From the NCBI GenBank assembly GCA_018902795.1, contig JAHIQD010000020.1, positions 186,001 to 250,000 on the forward strand: DNA of 64,000 bases. The letters are read 5' to 3'. The notes beneath the pieces were generated by a model that searched no databases, was not told where the DNA came from, and saw only the letters and a program-made list of their open reading frames with translations. The translations under genes were made by a program, and so were the position numbers. Each line of letters opens with the position of its first letter. Position 1 is the first letter of the stretch. The DNA comes from Bacteroidota bacterium. Its GTDB lineage: Bacteria > Bacteroidota > Bacteroidia > Flavobacteriales > Weeksellaceae. Of this stretch, positions 34,560 to 42,989 are shown in pieces.

Positions 34560-35210
34560 TTATCCAATTGCATTAAAAAAATCTTTCAGTTTCTGTAGGT
34601 CTAGTTTTCCGTCTGTCCGAACGCTACTGCAAAGATCAAGCCCAAAAGGCTGCACTGCTTCAATGGCTTGCCGAACATTGTCTTTATTTAATCCACCTGC
34701 AAGAAATAAAGGAATTGAAATTGAGTTTCTAATTTCTCTGCTTAAATCCCAATTATGTGTTCTTCCTGTCCCACCCAATTCTTTAACGGATAAATTTGGG
34801 TTTCCGCTGTCCAATAAAATTGCGTCAACAAAATCTGAAATTTCGATGGCTTCTTTTACTGAATTGTCATCAATGACGTGAATGACCTGCACCAATTTCA
34901 CATTGGGCAATTCTTTACGAAGCATTTCATACTCCCGTTTTTCCAGCTCGTCCACTATTTGAATGGCCGTTGTATTGGCCCGTCTGTAATGGCTGATAAT
35001 GTCTTGCGGTTTTGTTTCGCTTGTCAGCAAAAAAGTTGCGACAGGTGGCGGAACTATCCTGGCGATTTGGTTGATGAGTTCATCTCCAATTACACCCGGT
35101 CCACTGGGCATATGTCCTACCAAACCCAATGCGGAAGCACCGTACTCCATAGCAATTTTTGCTTCGTGAATACTGCTTATACAGCAAATTTTTACTCTTG
35201 GTCTTCCCAT
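34560..35210 (-). CDS. Phosphoribosylanthranilate isomerase (TrpF)-like protein
   Basis: 216 residues, TIM-barrel pattern of TrpF: MGRPRVKICCISS (VKICG-type start), YGASALGLVGHM, LLTSETKPQDI, VQVIHV, AILLDSG, GGTGRTHNWDLS and PLFLAGGLNKDNVRQAIEAVQPFGLDLCSSVRTDGKLD. The catalytic Cys (KICC) and Asp (LLDSG) are kept. It stands alone, far from any trp operon, between cassette-like boundary repeats, so it may have an altered role. Confidence 0.85.
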   Translation of the reverse strand: MGRPRVKICCISSIHEAKIAMEYGASALGLVGHMPSGPGVIGDELINQIARIVPPPVATFLLTSETKPQDIISHYRRANTTAIQIVDELEKREYEMLRKELPNVKLVQVIHVIDDNSVKEAIEISDFVDAILLDSGNPNLSVKELGGTGRTHNWDLSREIRNSISIPLFLAGGLNKDNVRQAIEAVQPFGLDLCSSVRTDGKLDLQKLKDFFNAIG

Positions 35211-35270
35211 ACGATTCCAAATTTTTCTGTCATTTTGTTTCTGTTCGCTGTGTCGTTCCAGGGTGACCGC

Positions 35271-35300
35271 TGACGGTTGGGTGCTTGGCGCAGAAGCGGA
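35271..35300. repeat. attC-like boundary repeat, copy C
   Basis: TGACGGTTGGGTGCTTGGCG then CAGAAGCGGATTTC; an inverse-core-like AACGCTTGTTAGCGG lies further on at 35387. Matches copies at 34411 and 15211. Confidence 0.4.
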
Positions 35301-35471
35301 TTTCGGAGCATTAAACTGTCTGCCAGCACTGATCTGGATACGAAGATGAAAGCTTCAATTAAGCACTGAACCCGCTTTTTTTCCAAACGCTTGTTAGCGG
35401 TACGGTATTCTTTTGTCAGTTTTGCTTTCAGTGTTGTTTGTATTCCATATGGTACTGTAAGCTCCCCATTT

Positions 35472-36353
35472 TCAGTACACTTCAAAAGTAGAATTTTTTC
35501 TTGATATTTTACTGCTGTTGTTGCCGGATGTGGAAAAGCGGGCAGGAAAAGTGCTTGCCTTAGCTTGGGCTTGCTGTCCATTTTTCCACATTACAGGTGA
35601 TAAACCACCCAATGAGTCATGAGGTCGTTCGTAATTGTAATCCTTTACCCATTCCTCAGTAACACTTCTTACTTCATCCAAACTTTCAAAAATATATGCA
35701 TCCAGGATCTGATTCCTGTAGGTTTTGTTAAAACGTTCGATATAGGCGTTCTGTGTGGGTTTCCCCGGCTGGATATAAGCAAAGTTGATCTCATTTACCC
35801 TGCTCCAGACTTCAGCGATATTTGCTATAAACTCCGGTCCATTATCCATGTGTATTTTCTTGGGCTTTCCGTAGCGGTTCACCAGATGGTTCAGTATCCA
35901 GATTACCCGCGAACTTTTCAAACTGTAATCAGCCTCAATGTGAAGGATTTCCCGGTTGTAATCATCAATCACATTAAAACTGCGGAACTTTCTTCCGCTG
36001 GCCAATACATCACTCATAAAATCAATACTCCACGTGCGAGTGAATGTTTCCGGCACCTCCAAGGGCGATTTTACTCTGGCAGGAAGGCGTTTTTTTACCT
36101 TGCGTCGCAAAGGAAGCTTCATTTCCTTATAAATTCTGTGTAGCCGCTTATGATTGATTTTTTCGCCACGGTTGCGCAGGCGGTAATAGTATTTCCAGAA
36201 ACCTTCCCGGGGATGGCTCTGGGTAAGCTGTTCAAGCTCCATCATCACCGTAGAATCATCCTTCAGTGAGCGGTAACGAAAACTGCTCCTGCTTAATTGA
36301 AGGACGCGTAAAGCCTTGCCGGAGTCCTTCGGACGGTGTTCATGGATCTCCAT
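35472..36353 (-). CDS. IS3-family transposase OrfB (integrase core)
   Basis: 293 residues. DDE catalytic residues are in SIDFMSD, HMDNGPEF and YIERFNKTYRNQ. Motif YERPHDSLGGLSP near the C-terminus is typical. It is probably translated as a fusion with OrfA by -1 frameshift at A-AAA-AAG near 36380. Confidence 0.93.
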   Translation of the reverse strand: MEIHEHRPKDSGKALRVLQLSRSSFRYRSLKDDSTVMMELEQLTQSHPREGFWKYYYRLRNRGEKINHKRLHRIYKEMKLPLRRKVKKRLPARVKSPLEVPETFTRTWSIDFMSDVLASGRKFRSFNVIDDYNREILHIEADYSLKSSRVIWILNHLVNRYGKPKKIHMDNGPEFIANIAEVWSRVNEINFAYIQPGKPTQNAYIERFNKTYRNQILDAYIFESLDEVRSVTEEWVKDYNYERPHDSLGGLSPVMWKNGQQAQAKASTFPARFSTSGNNSSKISRKNSTFEVY

Positions 36354-36379
36354 GACAATCTCCCGTTTCCGACAAGGCT

Positions 36380-36646
36380 TTAAAGCTTTTTTTCGATAAT
36401 GTATTTAGCTACGTCAAGTTCCATCGCCAGGTTTGCGTACATCCGCTTGAGCCGGGCATTCTCTTCTTCCAACTCTTTCACCCGCTTAAGTTCACTGGCT
36501 TCCATCCCATTGTATTTCTGGCGCCACTTATATAAAGTGGCAGTGCTGATGCCGTTTTCTCTGGCCAGTTCATCGGCACTCCGACCACCGGAAAACTCCT
36601 TTAAAATACCTGCAATCTTTGCAGGACTGAATGTGCTCTTTTTCAT
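36380..36646 (-). CDS. IS3-family transposase OrfA (helix-turn-helix)
   Basis: 88 residues: KIAGILKEFSGGRSADELARENGISTATLYKWRQKYNG (HTH), then a leucine-zipper-like stretch ELKRVKELEEENARLKRM. The gene ends GAA-AAA-AAG-CTT-TAA, a standard slippery site. Confidence 0.93.
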   Translation of the reverse strand: MKKSTFSPAKIAGILKEFSGGRSADELARENGISTATLYKWRQKYNGMEASELKRVKELEEENARLKRMYANLAMELDVAKYIIEKKL

Positions 36647-36719
36647 TGTCTTAATTACGATTTAAAGTTAATAATTTTTATACTTTTAAACCGTACTGTT
36701 TTAGGGGGAGCTTACAGTA

Positions 36720-37352
36720 AATAAAAACTCATTAAACATTCTGGCAAAAAATTTTGACAAAAACTCTGAATCCAGTTTAGAAAATACAATTATTGAAAAT
36801 AATGAAATTACGGAACATTCTCATCAAGGTTCTGGGAATAATTACGAATCAAATATTTACTACGAATCAAAAAACAAAACAATTATCATATTAGTAACCA
36901 ACAATCAAAATTTCAAACTTGGTGCAATTGCAGAATCGATAGTAAACATATTAGCCGAAAAACCTTTTGAAATTCCAAAAAAATCAATTTATCTTGATAT
37001 TAGAGGAAAGTTACTGGATAATTTTCAGAATGGAATTTCATTCTACGGGCAAATTAAATCAGCTCAAAAAGAAAAATATGATTTTTCGAACGAAGTTTCA
37101 GATTTAATAAATACTGGAAAGTATTTAATGAGAAGAAATCGATTGGAAGACGCAATTAAAATTTTTGAGTTAAGTACAACAATTGATTCAAAAAATGCAA
37201 CTGCAATTTCAAGTGCATATTCATTTATAGGAGAATGTTACGACAAAATGAAAAAAGCAGATTTGGCGATTATTAACTTAAAAAAAGCATTAGAATTTGA
37301 CGCCCAAAATAAAAGTGCAGAAGAAATGTTGAAACGGATCCAAAATAAATAA
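36720..37352 (+). pseudogene. 5'-truncated serine hydrolase (beta-lactamase-like) with TPR tail
   Basis: An open frame runs without stop from the IS end at 36720 to 37352. It reads EITEHSHQGSGNNYESNIYY, then KNKTIIILVTNNQNFKLGAI, AESIVNILAEKPFEIPKKSIYLDIRG and a TPR-like end (EDAIKIFELSTTIDSKNATAI). That is the C-terminal part of a class C beta-lactamase/esterase-type protein as found in flavobacteria (H-x-G box, ILxKPYxxPK). The N-terminal catalytic SxxK part is missing on the far side of the IS. AT-rich. Confidence 0.8.
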
Positions 37353-37761
37353 AAAACCGAACGGCTGATAGGTCTTTGGCGGGATTGTGATTTTGCGCTT
37401 AATTTAAAGAACAACCTACTCCATTTATTCAGCTTCCCGAAACTTAAACTACCCACCCTCAGTTTGGCCGATTCCTGCCACAGAAAATGGTGCATTTTCT
37501 TTTCGAGTTCCCAGGTAATAGACATTGATTTCGAACAAGTGAGTTCAACAAAATTTACAGGGCCAACAAACACGTAGCCTTTGGTAAAGCCATCCGCATC
37601 TGTTTTTGGATGCTCTTACAAAAAGAAGAATGGTTTTGTCCCGATCCTGCTGCTCACTTTGTGTCATTTAAATACCAAGTGTTTCTGCATGTACAGGAGG
37701 TGAGTGTCTTAAAGCAATCTTTTGCTGTGAATTGAAAATTAGGTGGGGTGAAACATTTGTT
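37353..37761. other. Intergenic, with a boundary repeat and no clear gene
   Basis: Begins with an attC-like element (GAACGGCTGATAGGTCTTTGGCGGG at 37360-37385). The rest has a higher GC content than its flanks and an open minus-strand frame that overlaps the end of the pseudogene, which I regard as non-coding. Confidence 0.4.
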
Positions 37762-37769
37762 TATATTTG
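37762..37769 (+). promoter_or_regulatory. Cassette-type -7 box of the next gene
   Basis: TATATTTG, followed by GAAGTGGGACCTC, like the TATATTTGGAGTCGG leaders at 41.0 kb. It supports the start at 37802, not the earlier one at 37748. Confidence 0.5.
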
Positions 37770-37801
37770 AAGTGGGACCTCATCTCATTCCCAATAACCT
37801 T

Positions 37802-38281
37802 ATGAATTATTTATCCGTTTCTGTTTTCATGATTTTTTTAATACTGATTTATCTGGATAGATTATCTTCTCACCGGACTGTTCGAAAAGAAATACTGAAG
37901 CTCAATAAAATACAGGACAAAATACGCTCTGAAAAATTCAATATCAAATGTTCAACTTTTACAATTGGAAGAAAGAATTTAGGCTTCCACTACAGAAATG
38001 CTGATTTGTACTTCAGTGAAGATGCTTTTATCATCGTTGGTTATTATTATTTATTTTCAAAAAAAATATACCGAAGCTTTCTTATCCTCACTACCCACCC
38101 GGATTACTATAAAGCAATTTTCAATCAGGCCGACGAAGTTACAGTTCCAAAACAACTGAATATGAATTCCTCCAATGGAGAAGTTTATATTGAATTTGGA
38201 CAGGCCAGTTTTACCTCAACAAATGTTTCGATCCGTTTAAAAAACTTATCAGAAGACGAAAAAAAGTTAATCAGAATATAA
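37802..38281 (+). CDS. Membrane-anchored hypothetical protein
   Basis: 159 residues from MNYLSVSVFMIF. One N-terminal membrane helix, then a cytoplasmic domain with alternating beta strands (FTIGRKNLGFHYRNADLYFSEDAFIIVGYYY ... EVYIEFGQASF). PH-like fold possible. No family recognised. Confidence 0.75.
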   Translation: MNYLSVSVFMIFLILIYLDRLSSHRTVRKEILKLNKIQDKIRSEKFNIKCSTFTIGRKNLGFHYRNADLYFSEDAFIIVGYYYLFSKKIYRSFLILTTHPDYYKAIFNQADEVTVPKQLNMNSSNGEVYIEFGQASFTSTNVSIRLKNLSEDEKKLIRI

Positions 38282-38423
38282 AGAAAGTGATCACTTTTAA
38301 ACCGCCCCACTTTTCCGGTAAGTTCCTAAAACGGAAAAAAACATTTAAAGCGACCTCCTATTTTGTTCAACATAAAACTTGCATATATTTAGCGTTATCT
38401 TCAACTTTACCCAAAATACGCAA

Positions 38424-38987
38424 ATGGACATTGACCAAATCATTGATAATATATATCCGCTTCCCGAAGGGTCAAAACAGACATTTAAAAAGTACATTTC
38501 GGAAGTTAGTTTTCCGAAAGGATATATTTTGCTTCGTTCAGACTGTATCGAAAAAAACATTTACTTCATTAAACAGGGGACTGTAAGAGCTTATGCGAAA
38601 ACAGAAGACAGTGAAACCACCTTTTGGCTTGGCCTGGAAGGCGACACCGCTATCTCAATGAAAAGCTATGTAGCGAACCAAAAAGGATATGAAGATATTG
38701 AACTTCTTGAAAAAAGTGTATTCTATGAACTGAATATCCGCAACCTGCAAAATCTCTTTGAGCAAGATATTCACTTTGCAAATTGGGGAAGAAAACTTGT
38801 CGAACAGGAATTGATAAAAACAGAGGAAAGGCTTATTTCACAACAATTTCGGACTGCTAAAGAAAGATATAAAGAACTTATAAAAAACAGACCTGATCTG
38901 ATCCTACGGGTTCCACTGGGACATATCGCTTCTTATTTAGGTATTACCCAGGTAAGTTTGAGCCGAATAAGAGCGGACCTAAAATAA
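38424..38987 (+). CDS. Crp/Fnr family transcriptional regulator
   Basis: 187 residues from the ATG at 38424. N-terminal cyclic-nucleotide-binding fold (FPKGYILLRSDCIEKNIYFIKQGTVRAYAKTED), C-terminal HTH ending LGHIASYLGITQVSLSRIRADLK. In Bacteroidota such solo regulators often sit next to the transporter they control; the SMR gene starts 66 bases downstream. Confidence 0.9.
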   Translation: MDIDQIIDNIYPLPEGSKQTFKKYISEVSFPKGYILLRSDCIEKNIYFIKQGTVRAYAKTEDSETTFWLGLEGDTAISMKSYVANQKGYEDIELLEKSVFYELNIRNLQNLFEQDIHFANWGRKLVEQELIKTEERLISQQFRTAKERYKELIKNRPDLILRVPLGHIASYLGITQVSLSRIRADLK

Positions 38988-39053
38988 GTGGTATTTTTTA
39001 TCATTTGTAAAATTTCTCCTCACCTGCATTTCCGACCTTTGCCAAAAAAAGAA

Positions 39054-39383
39054 ATGAATTGGATTATTTTAATTATTGCAGGTTTATTTGAAGTAGCTTT
39101 TGCATTCTGTTTGGGCAAAGCAAAAGAAACAACAGGAAATGAAATGTATTTATGGTATGGTGGTTTTCTTGCTGCCCTTACTGCCAGCATGGGACTTTTA
39201 ATAAAAGCCACCCAGGGTTTGCCAATCGGAACAGCTTATGCCGTGTGGACGGGTATCGGAGCAGTAGGAACTGTACTGGTTGGAATTATTGTATTTAAAG
39301 AACCTGCAACTTTTCTGCGAATCCTTTTCATTATCACTTTGATTGGTTCAATTGTCGGACTTAAAGCGGTATCAGCTCATTAA
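39054..39383 (+). CDS. Small multidrug resistance (SMR) family transporter
   Basis: 109 residues, four membrane helices: MNWIILIIAGLFEVAFAFCLGKAKET (with the essential membrane Glu), then LPIGTAYAVWTGIGAVGTVLVGIIVFKEP. This is the EmrE/SugE fold, a proton-coupled exporter of cationic or guanidinium compounds. It follows the Crp/Fnr gene on the same strand. The start at 39054 is chosen because the frame upstream lacks family sequence. Confidence 0.92.
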   Translation: MNWIILIIAGLFEVAFAFCLGKAKETTGNEMYLWYGGFLAALTASMGLLIKATQGLPIGTAYAVWTGIGAVGTVLVGIIVFKEPATFLRILFIITLIGSIVGLKAVSAH

Positions 39384-39409
39384 TATAAACTAAAAAAATA
39401 AGTACAGAA

Positions 39410-39931
39410 ATGGAGAACATCACCATACAGAAAGTAACAATAAAAGATCTTGAGAAACTGCAAAAAATAGGGAGAGCTACTTTTTCGGAAACATTTTCTT
39501 CAGGTAACACCGAAAAAAATATAGAAAAATATCTGACCGAGGGATTTTCCAATGAAAAGCTGACGAACGAGTTGAACAATGAAAATTCTGAATTTTATTT
39601 TGCGTTATCCAAAAACAGCATCATCGGTTATTTAAAAATCAATTTCGGAGCTTCACAAACTGAATTAAAAGATGAAAAAGCCCTTGAAATTGAACGCATT
39701 TATGTTCTGAAAGAGTTTCACGGCAGGAAAGCCGGACAGATTCTTTACGAAAAAGCGATTGAAATTGCCCAACAGAAAAATTCGCATTATGTATGGTTAG
39801 GCGTTTGGGAAGAAAATCCAAGAGCGATCCGTTTTTATAAAAAGAACGGTTTTATAGCGTTTGATAAGCATATTTTCAAATTAGGAGATGATGAGCAGAC
39901 TGACATTATGATGAAGCTTAAATTAAGCTGA
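39410..39931 (+). CDS. GNAT family N-acetyltransferase
   Basis: 173 residues. Acetyl-CoA loop region LEIERIYVLKEFHGRKAGQILYEKAIEIA and the C-terminal VWLGVWEENPRAIRFYKKNGF are diagnostic. Resembles spermidine/diamine acetyltransferase-like flavobacterial members. It begins 26 bases after the SMR gene, so both may be cotranscribed. Confidence 0.92.
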   Translation: MENITIQKVTIKDLEKLQKIGRATFSETFSSGNTEKNIEKYLTEGFSNEKLTNELNNENSEFYFALSKNSIIGYLKINFGASQTELKDEKALEIERIYVLKEFHGRKAGQILYEKAIEIAQQKNSHYVWLGVWEENPRAIRFYKKNGFIAFDKHIFKLGDDEQTDIMMKLKLS

Positions 39932-40111
39932 AAGCAGAAACGCATCGGCCCAATGGCGACACATTTCTACCCGGCTTTGAAATTTTCATCAAGGGTTTTT
40001 GCGACTGATTACATTTCTGCCAAGAAAAAAAGGAATGTGTTTCTGGCCCACCTTCAGAAAAAATCAACTTTTAGCGCTACTTCCTTAACACAATATTAAA
40101 TGACAATGTAA

Positions 40112-40741
40112 ATGAAAGTAATCGACACCGAAAAATGGAACAGAAAGGAACATTATGAATTCTTCTCGAAAATGGCAAGCCCCTATTTTGGTATTATAAC
40201 TGAGGTTGACTGTACGATAGCGCATGAAAAAGCTAAAGAAAAAGAACTGTCGTTTTTTGCCTGTTATCTTCATAAATCGATGGCTGCGATAAACTCAGTT
40301 GAAGAATTGAAATTAAGAATTGTTGATCATCAAGTGGTCTTATTCGATAAGATCCATGCCGGCTGCACGATTGGGAGAGCAGACGGAACTTTTGGATTTG
40401 CCTTTGTCAACTTTTCAGATAATTTCGAAACCTTCAATAATGAACTGCAGGAAGAAATCAGAGCCGTACAGAACTCAAATGGTTTGCGGTTAAACAATGA
40501 TGATATAAAAAAAGACTTAATTCGGCATTCTACCATTCCATGGACTTCTTTTACTGGATTATTACATCCTACGAATTTTGACAAAACAGAATCAGTTCCT
40601 AAAGTTACATTTGGGAAGTTTAGTATTCGGGAGGGCAAGAAATATTTACCGGTCTCCATCGAAGCACATCATGGATTAGCAGATGGTTTTCATTTAGCAA
40701 AGTACCTAAATGAATTTCAAAAGCTGCTTGACAATGGATAG
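40112..40741 (+). CDS. CatA-like (chloramphenicol acetyltransferase fold) acyltransferase
   Basis: 209 residues. The fold signature is complete: WNRKEHYEFFSKMASPYFGIITEVD at the start, FACYLHKSMAAINSVEELKLRI, and the catalytic His in EAHHGLADGFHLAKYL. The variant HHGLADGFH (HHAVCDGFH in classical CAT) suggests a CAT-like acetyltransferase whose substrate need not be chloramphenicol. Confidence 0.88.
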   Translation: MKVIDTEKWNRKEHYEFFSKMASPYFGIITEVDCTIAHEKAKEKELSFFACYLHKSMAAINSVEELKLRIVDHQVVLFDKIHAGCTIGRADGTFGFAFVNFSDNFETFNNELQEEIRAVQNSNGLRLNNDDIKKDLIRHSTIPWTSFTGLLHPTNFDKTESVPKVTFGKFSIREGKKYLPVSIEAHHGLADGFHLAKYLNEFQKLLDNG

Positions 40742-40876
40742 AAATTACCGCCGATAACTGAGCTTCGTTTTTGGAGAAGTAAATGCCAAATATTTAATTA
40801 AAAACAAGTTAAAAAAAGAGGGAATAATAAATTTTTCTTCCAGAGGGATTTAATAAGATTGACAGCAACTCTATGC

Positions 40877-40930
40877 ACAGCGAAGAAATTTAATTTCGGA
40901 TTCAAATTTAAGGCAGTAGTGGACATCGTT
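40877..40930 (+). mobile_element. Remnant of the IS3-type orfA start
   Basis: CACAGCGAAGAAATTTAATT and the next 33 bases match the start of the orfA gene at 57874 (CACAGCGAAGAAAATTCAAT ...) at about four of five bases, with a one-base deletion. Only about 55 bases remain. Confidence 0.6.
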
Positions 40931-41024
40931 GGTGTCATTTCAATCCTACGTGTCCTGGAATCTGAACATCTCAAAGTATTATTATTCAGTTAATTGAAAA
41001 TTTTGCTTAGCTGAAATAGTTGTG

Positions 41025-41032
41025 TATATTTG
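41025..41032 (+). promoter_or_regulatory. Orphan cassette-type leader
   Basis: TATATTTG in the context TTGTGTATATTTGGAGTCGG, the same as before the HEAT gene (45.3 kb) and the IS-disrupted gene (57.66 kb). No gene follows on this strand; the cassette body seems to be gone. The stretch 40742-41108 otherwise holds only the IS remnant. Confidence 0.5.
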
Positions 41033-41108
41033 GAGTCGGCAATAAGTCCCTTCCATTGGATGTTTAAAGCCTTGCTCAGATAACAGGTTTAACTCAGTGC
41101 CCCCAAAA

Positions 41109-41140
41109 AAAAGAGCAGGAATTAATTTTCCTGCTCTTTT
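41109..41140. terminator. Terminator after the META-domain gene
   Basis: AAAAGAGCAGGA pairs with TCCTGCTCTTTT; usable in both directions. Confidence 0.88.
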
Positions 41141-41156
41141 TAAATGCGGTAACCAG

Positions 41157-41579
41157 TTACAGCGCCGGTTTAAATTTCATCATGACGACATCTCCCGTCA
41201 GAAATTCCAGTTTTCCGTCGGTTACTCTGTAACGGTCGATCTGTTTCATTGTTTTGCGGAAAACAGCTTCCCCATCTCCACAATACATCATCGTCGAGAG
41301 TTGAGGATCAGCAAAAGAGATCATGTCACCCTTCTGGGTAAATCGGGTAGCATACCCGTTGCAGCCACTGTTACCGGTGATCATATCCGACCCCGCTGTA
41401 AACTGAATTTTAGGTTTCGTATCCGGAAATAATCCCTGGAAAGTAATTCTTGGCCCCGTGATGTATTCGAGCTCCCAGGCATTGGCATATAATTTCTGGT
41501 CTTTCCCGACCGTATTCGCAGTGCAGGACATCACAATTAATGACAGGATCCCGAGAAGTAATAAAATTTGTTTTTTCAT
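41157..41579 (-). CDS. META-domain (HslJ-like) lipoprotein
   Basis: 140 residues from the ATG at 41579 (MKKQILLLLGILSLIVMSC). Lipobox LIVMSC with Cys19. The mature part is the META domain: AWELEYITGPRITFQGLFPDTKPKIQFTAGSDMITGNSGCNGY ... MISFADPQLSTMMYCGDGEAVFRKTM. Members occur at the periplasmic face of a membrane and are often stress-induced; function unclear. Confidence 0.9.
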   Translation of the reverse strand: MKKQILLLLGILSLIVMSCTANTVGKDQKLYANAWELEYITGPRITFQGLFPDTKPKIQFTAGSDMITGNSGCNGYATRFTQKGDMISFADPQLSTMMYCGDGEAVFRKTMKQIDRYRVTDGKLEFLTGDVVMMKFKPAL

Positions 41580-41639
41580 AAGAGTTAATGGTACATTGAT
41601 TTTCATAGGTTCTCTCACGCAATAACCGTGCTAAAGTCC

Positions 41640-41845
41640 CTTCCCGGACTCTCGAAGGGTCAGCAAACGGTGGCTGAGGTTCTCGAAGCCTCCCGTGTCC
41701 GAAACTCCCGCCCCCCTGAACCCTGAGGCCCTCGAAGCCAAGTGATGCCCTGACCCTGAGGATCTCGAAGGGTCAGCAGTGCTTACCTCTCCCGTATCTG
41801 AGACATTGGCGACGGGCCCTGAGGCTCTCGAAGGGTCGATAACCG
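41640..41845. repeat. Cluster of GACCCTGAGG-type hairpin repeats
   Basis: Full units at 41752-41774 (GACCCTGAGGATCTCGAAGG GTC) and 41815-41837; shorter ones at 41645-41661, 41672-41690 (TGGCTGAGGTTCTCGAAGCC) and 41722-41739. Arms differ but stay complementary. Confidence 0.7.
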
Positions 41846-41861
41846 GTGGCATCGGCTGAGA

Positions 41862-42989
41862 ATTGCTCTCCATAAAGTGAAAAAACCCCGACCTAGGAGT
41901 TATTTGCGTTAAGAAAAAGTGGAATTTCTTCCGGAACTGCCCGCTCAGTAATCACTCATAAAAATCCCCACTGTTTGAGCGGCGGCAATAAATTTCACAT
42001 AGCGCCATAGCCTTCCGACCCGCCCGAGTTCTGGGGATTTTCTTAGAAGAAATAGCAATTTTTTAGCAAAAAGATCCAGTCTTGACTTTTTTGTTACTTT
42101 TTGTGTTAAGACAAACCGTTGAAAACGGTTCGCTGATTCCATTGAAAAAATATAAAAGAGGAAGCAAAAAGTAATAGAAACAATTTAGTAATCAGCCCTA
42201 GGCGGAACGTCTATTCCACTAAAACATTAAGAAAAGAGGAGGCAAAACGACGAAGGAGTTTCGCCTTCGAGAACCTCAGGCATCGGCTGGAGAATTGATC
42301 TCCTGAAAAGTGAAAAAACCCCGACCTAGGAGTTATTTGCGTTAAGAATCCGTCATAGACGGATCGCCGATTCTTCCAATAAAAATAACAAGGATGAGGC
42401 AAAAAGTCGAATTTCTTCCGGAACTGCCCGCGCAGTAATCACTCATAAAAATCCCCACTGTTTGAGCGGCGGCAATAAATTTCACATAGCGCCATAGCCT
42501 TCCGACCCGCCCGAAACCGCTTGCAGTTCGACGACCGAGGGGAGTCAGTTCTGGGGAAACCTAACGGAGTGGTTCAACGACCGTAGGGAGTTAATTTCTT
42601 AGAAGAAATTGGACTTTTTTAGCAATCCGCCACTGGCGGATCGCCGATTCCATTAAAAATATAACAAGGATGAGGCAAACCGACGAAGGAGGTTCGCCGA
42701 TTCCAATAAAAATATAAATAAAGATGAGGCAAATAAATCCAGTCTTGACTTTTTTGTTACTTTTTGCGTCAAGACAAACCGTTGAAAACGGTTCGCTGAT
42801 TCCATTGAAAAAATATAAAAGGAGGAAGCAAAAAGTAAAAGAAACAATTTGGCGATCAAACCTCAGCGGATCGTCTGTTCCGCTGAAACATTAACCGGAA
42901 TGAAACAAAGGGATCTTGAAATCGAAAATTCGCCGATATTAAAGCTTCTTTAATCTTCAAGTAATCTATACCGGTCTTCCAGGAATCAG
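41862..42989. repeat. Mosaic repeat zone without a gene
   Basis: Two direct-repeat families are mixed here. Family i (GACCTAGGAGTTATTTGCGT, then TAATCACTCATAAAAATCCC and TTCACATAGCGCCATAGCCT) occurs at about 41.88-42.04 and 42.32-42.51 kb. Family ii (GTCTTGACTTTTTTGTTACT, then AACCGTTGAAAACGGTTCGC, then GAGGAAGCAAAAAGTAA) occurs at about 42.07-42.19 and 42.73-42.86 kb, nearly identical. Shorter ATTCCATTAAAAATATAA...GATGAGGCAAA units recur in between. Small minus-strand frames here translate the repeats and are not genes. Confidence 0.75.

Larger units (their letters stand above)
35453..36719 (-). mobile_element. IS3-family insertion sequence, intact
   Basis: About 1.27 kb. Terminal inverted repeats TACTGTAAGCTCCCC (left) and GGGGAGCTTACAGTA (right) agree over 15 bases. 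Two genes, orfA and orfB, both on the minus strand. No target duplication is visible (left flank ...CATATGG, right flank AATAAAA...), so one side has been lost or rearranged. The right flank runs straight into a truncated serine hydrolase gene. Confidence 0.88.

Noticed and set aside
34372..34881. 169-codon plus-strand frame
   Set aside because: Antisense to the TrpF-like gene and Cys/Ser-rich as shadows are.
37238..37573. 111-codon minus-strand frame
   Set aside because: Its second half lies antisense to the hydrolase/TPR remnant, and the first half has no recognisable domain.
41945..42859. Small minus-strand frames with shared segments such as VTKKSRLDLFA
   Set aside because: They are translations of non-coding direct repeats; no start signals and frame varies between copies.
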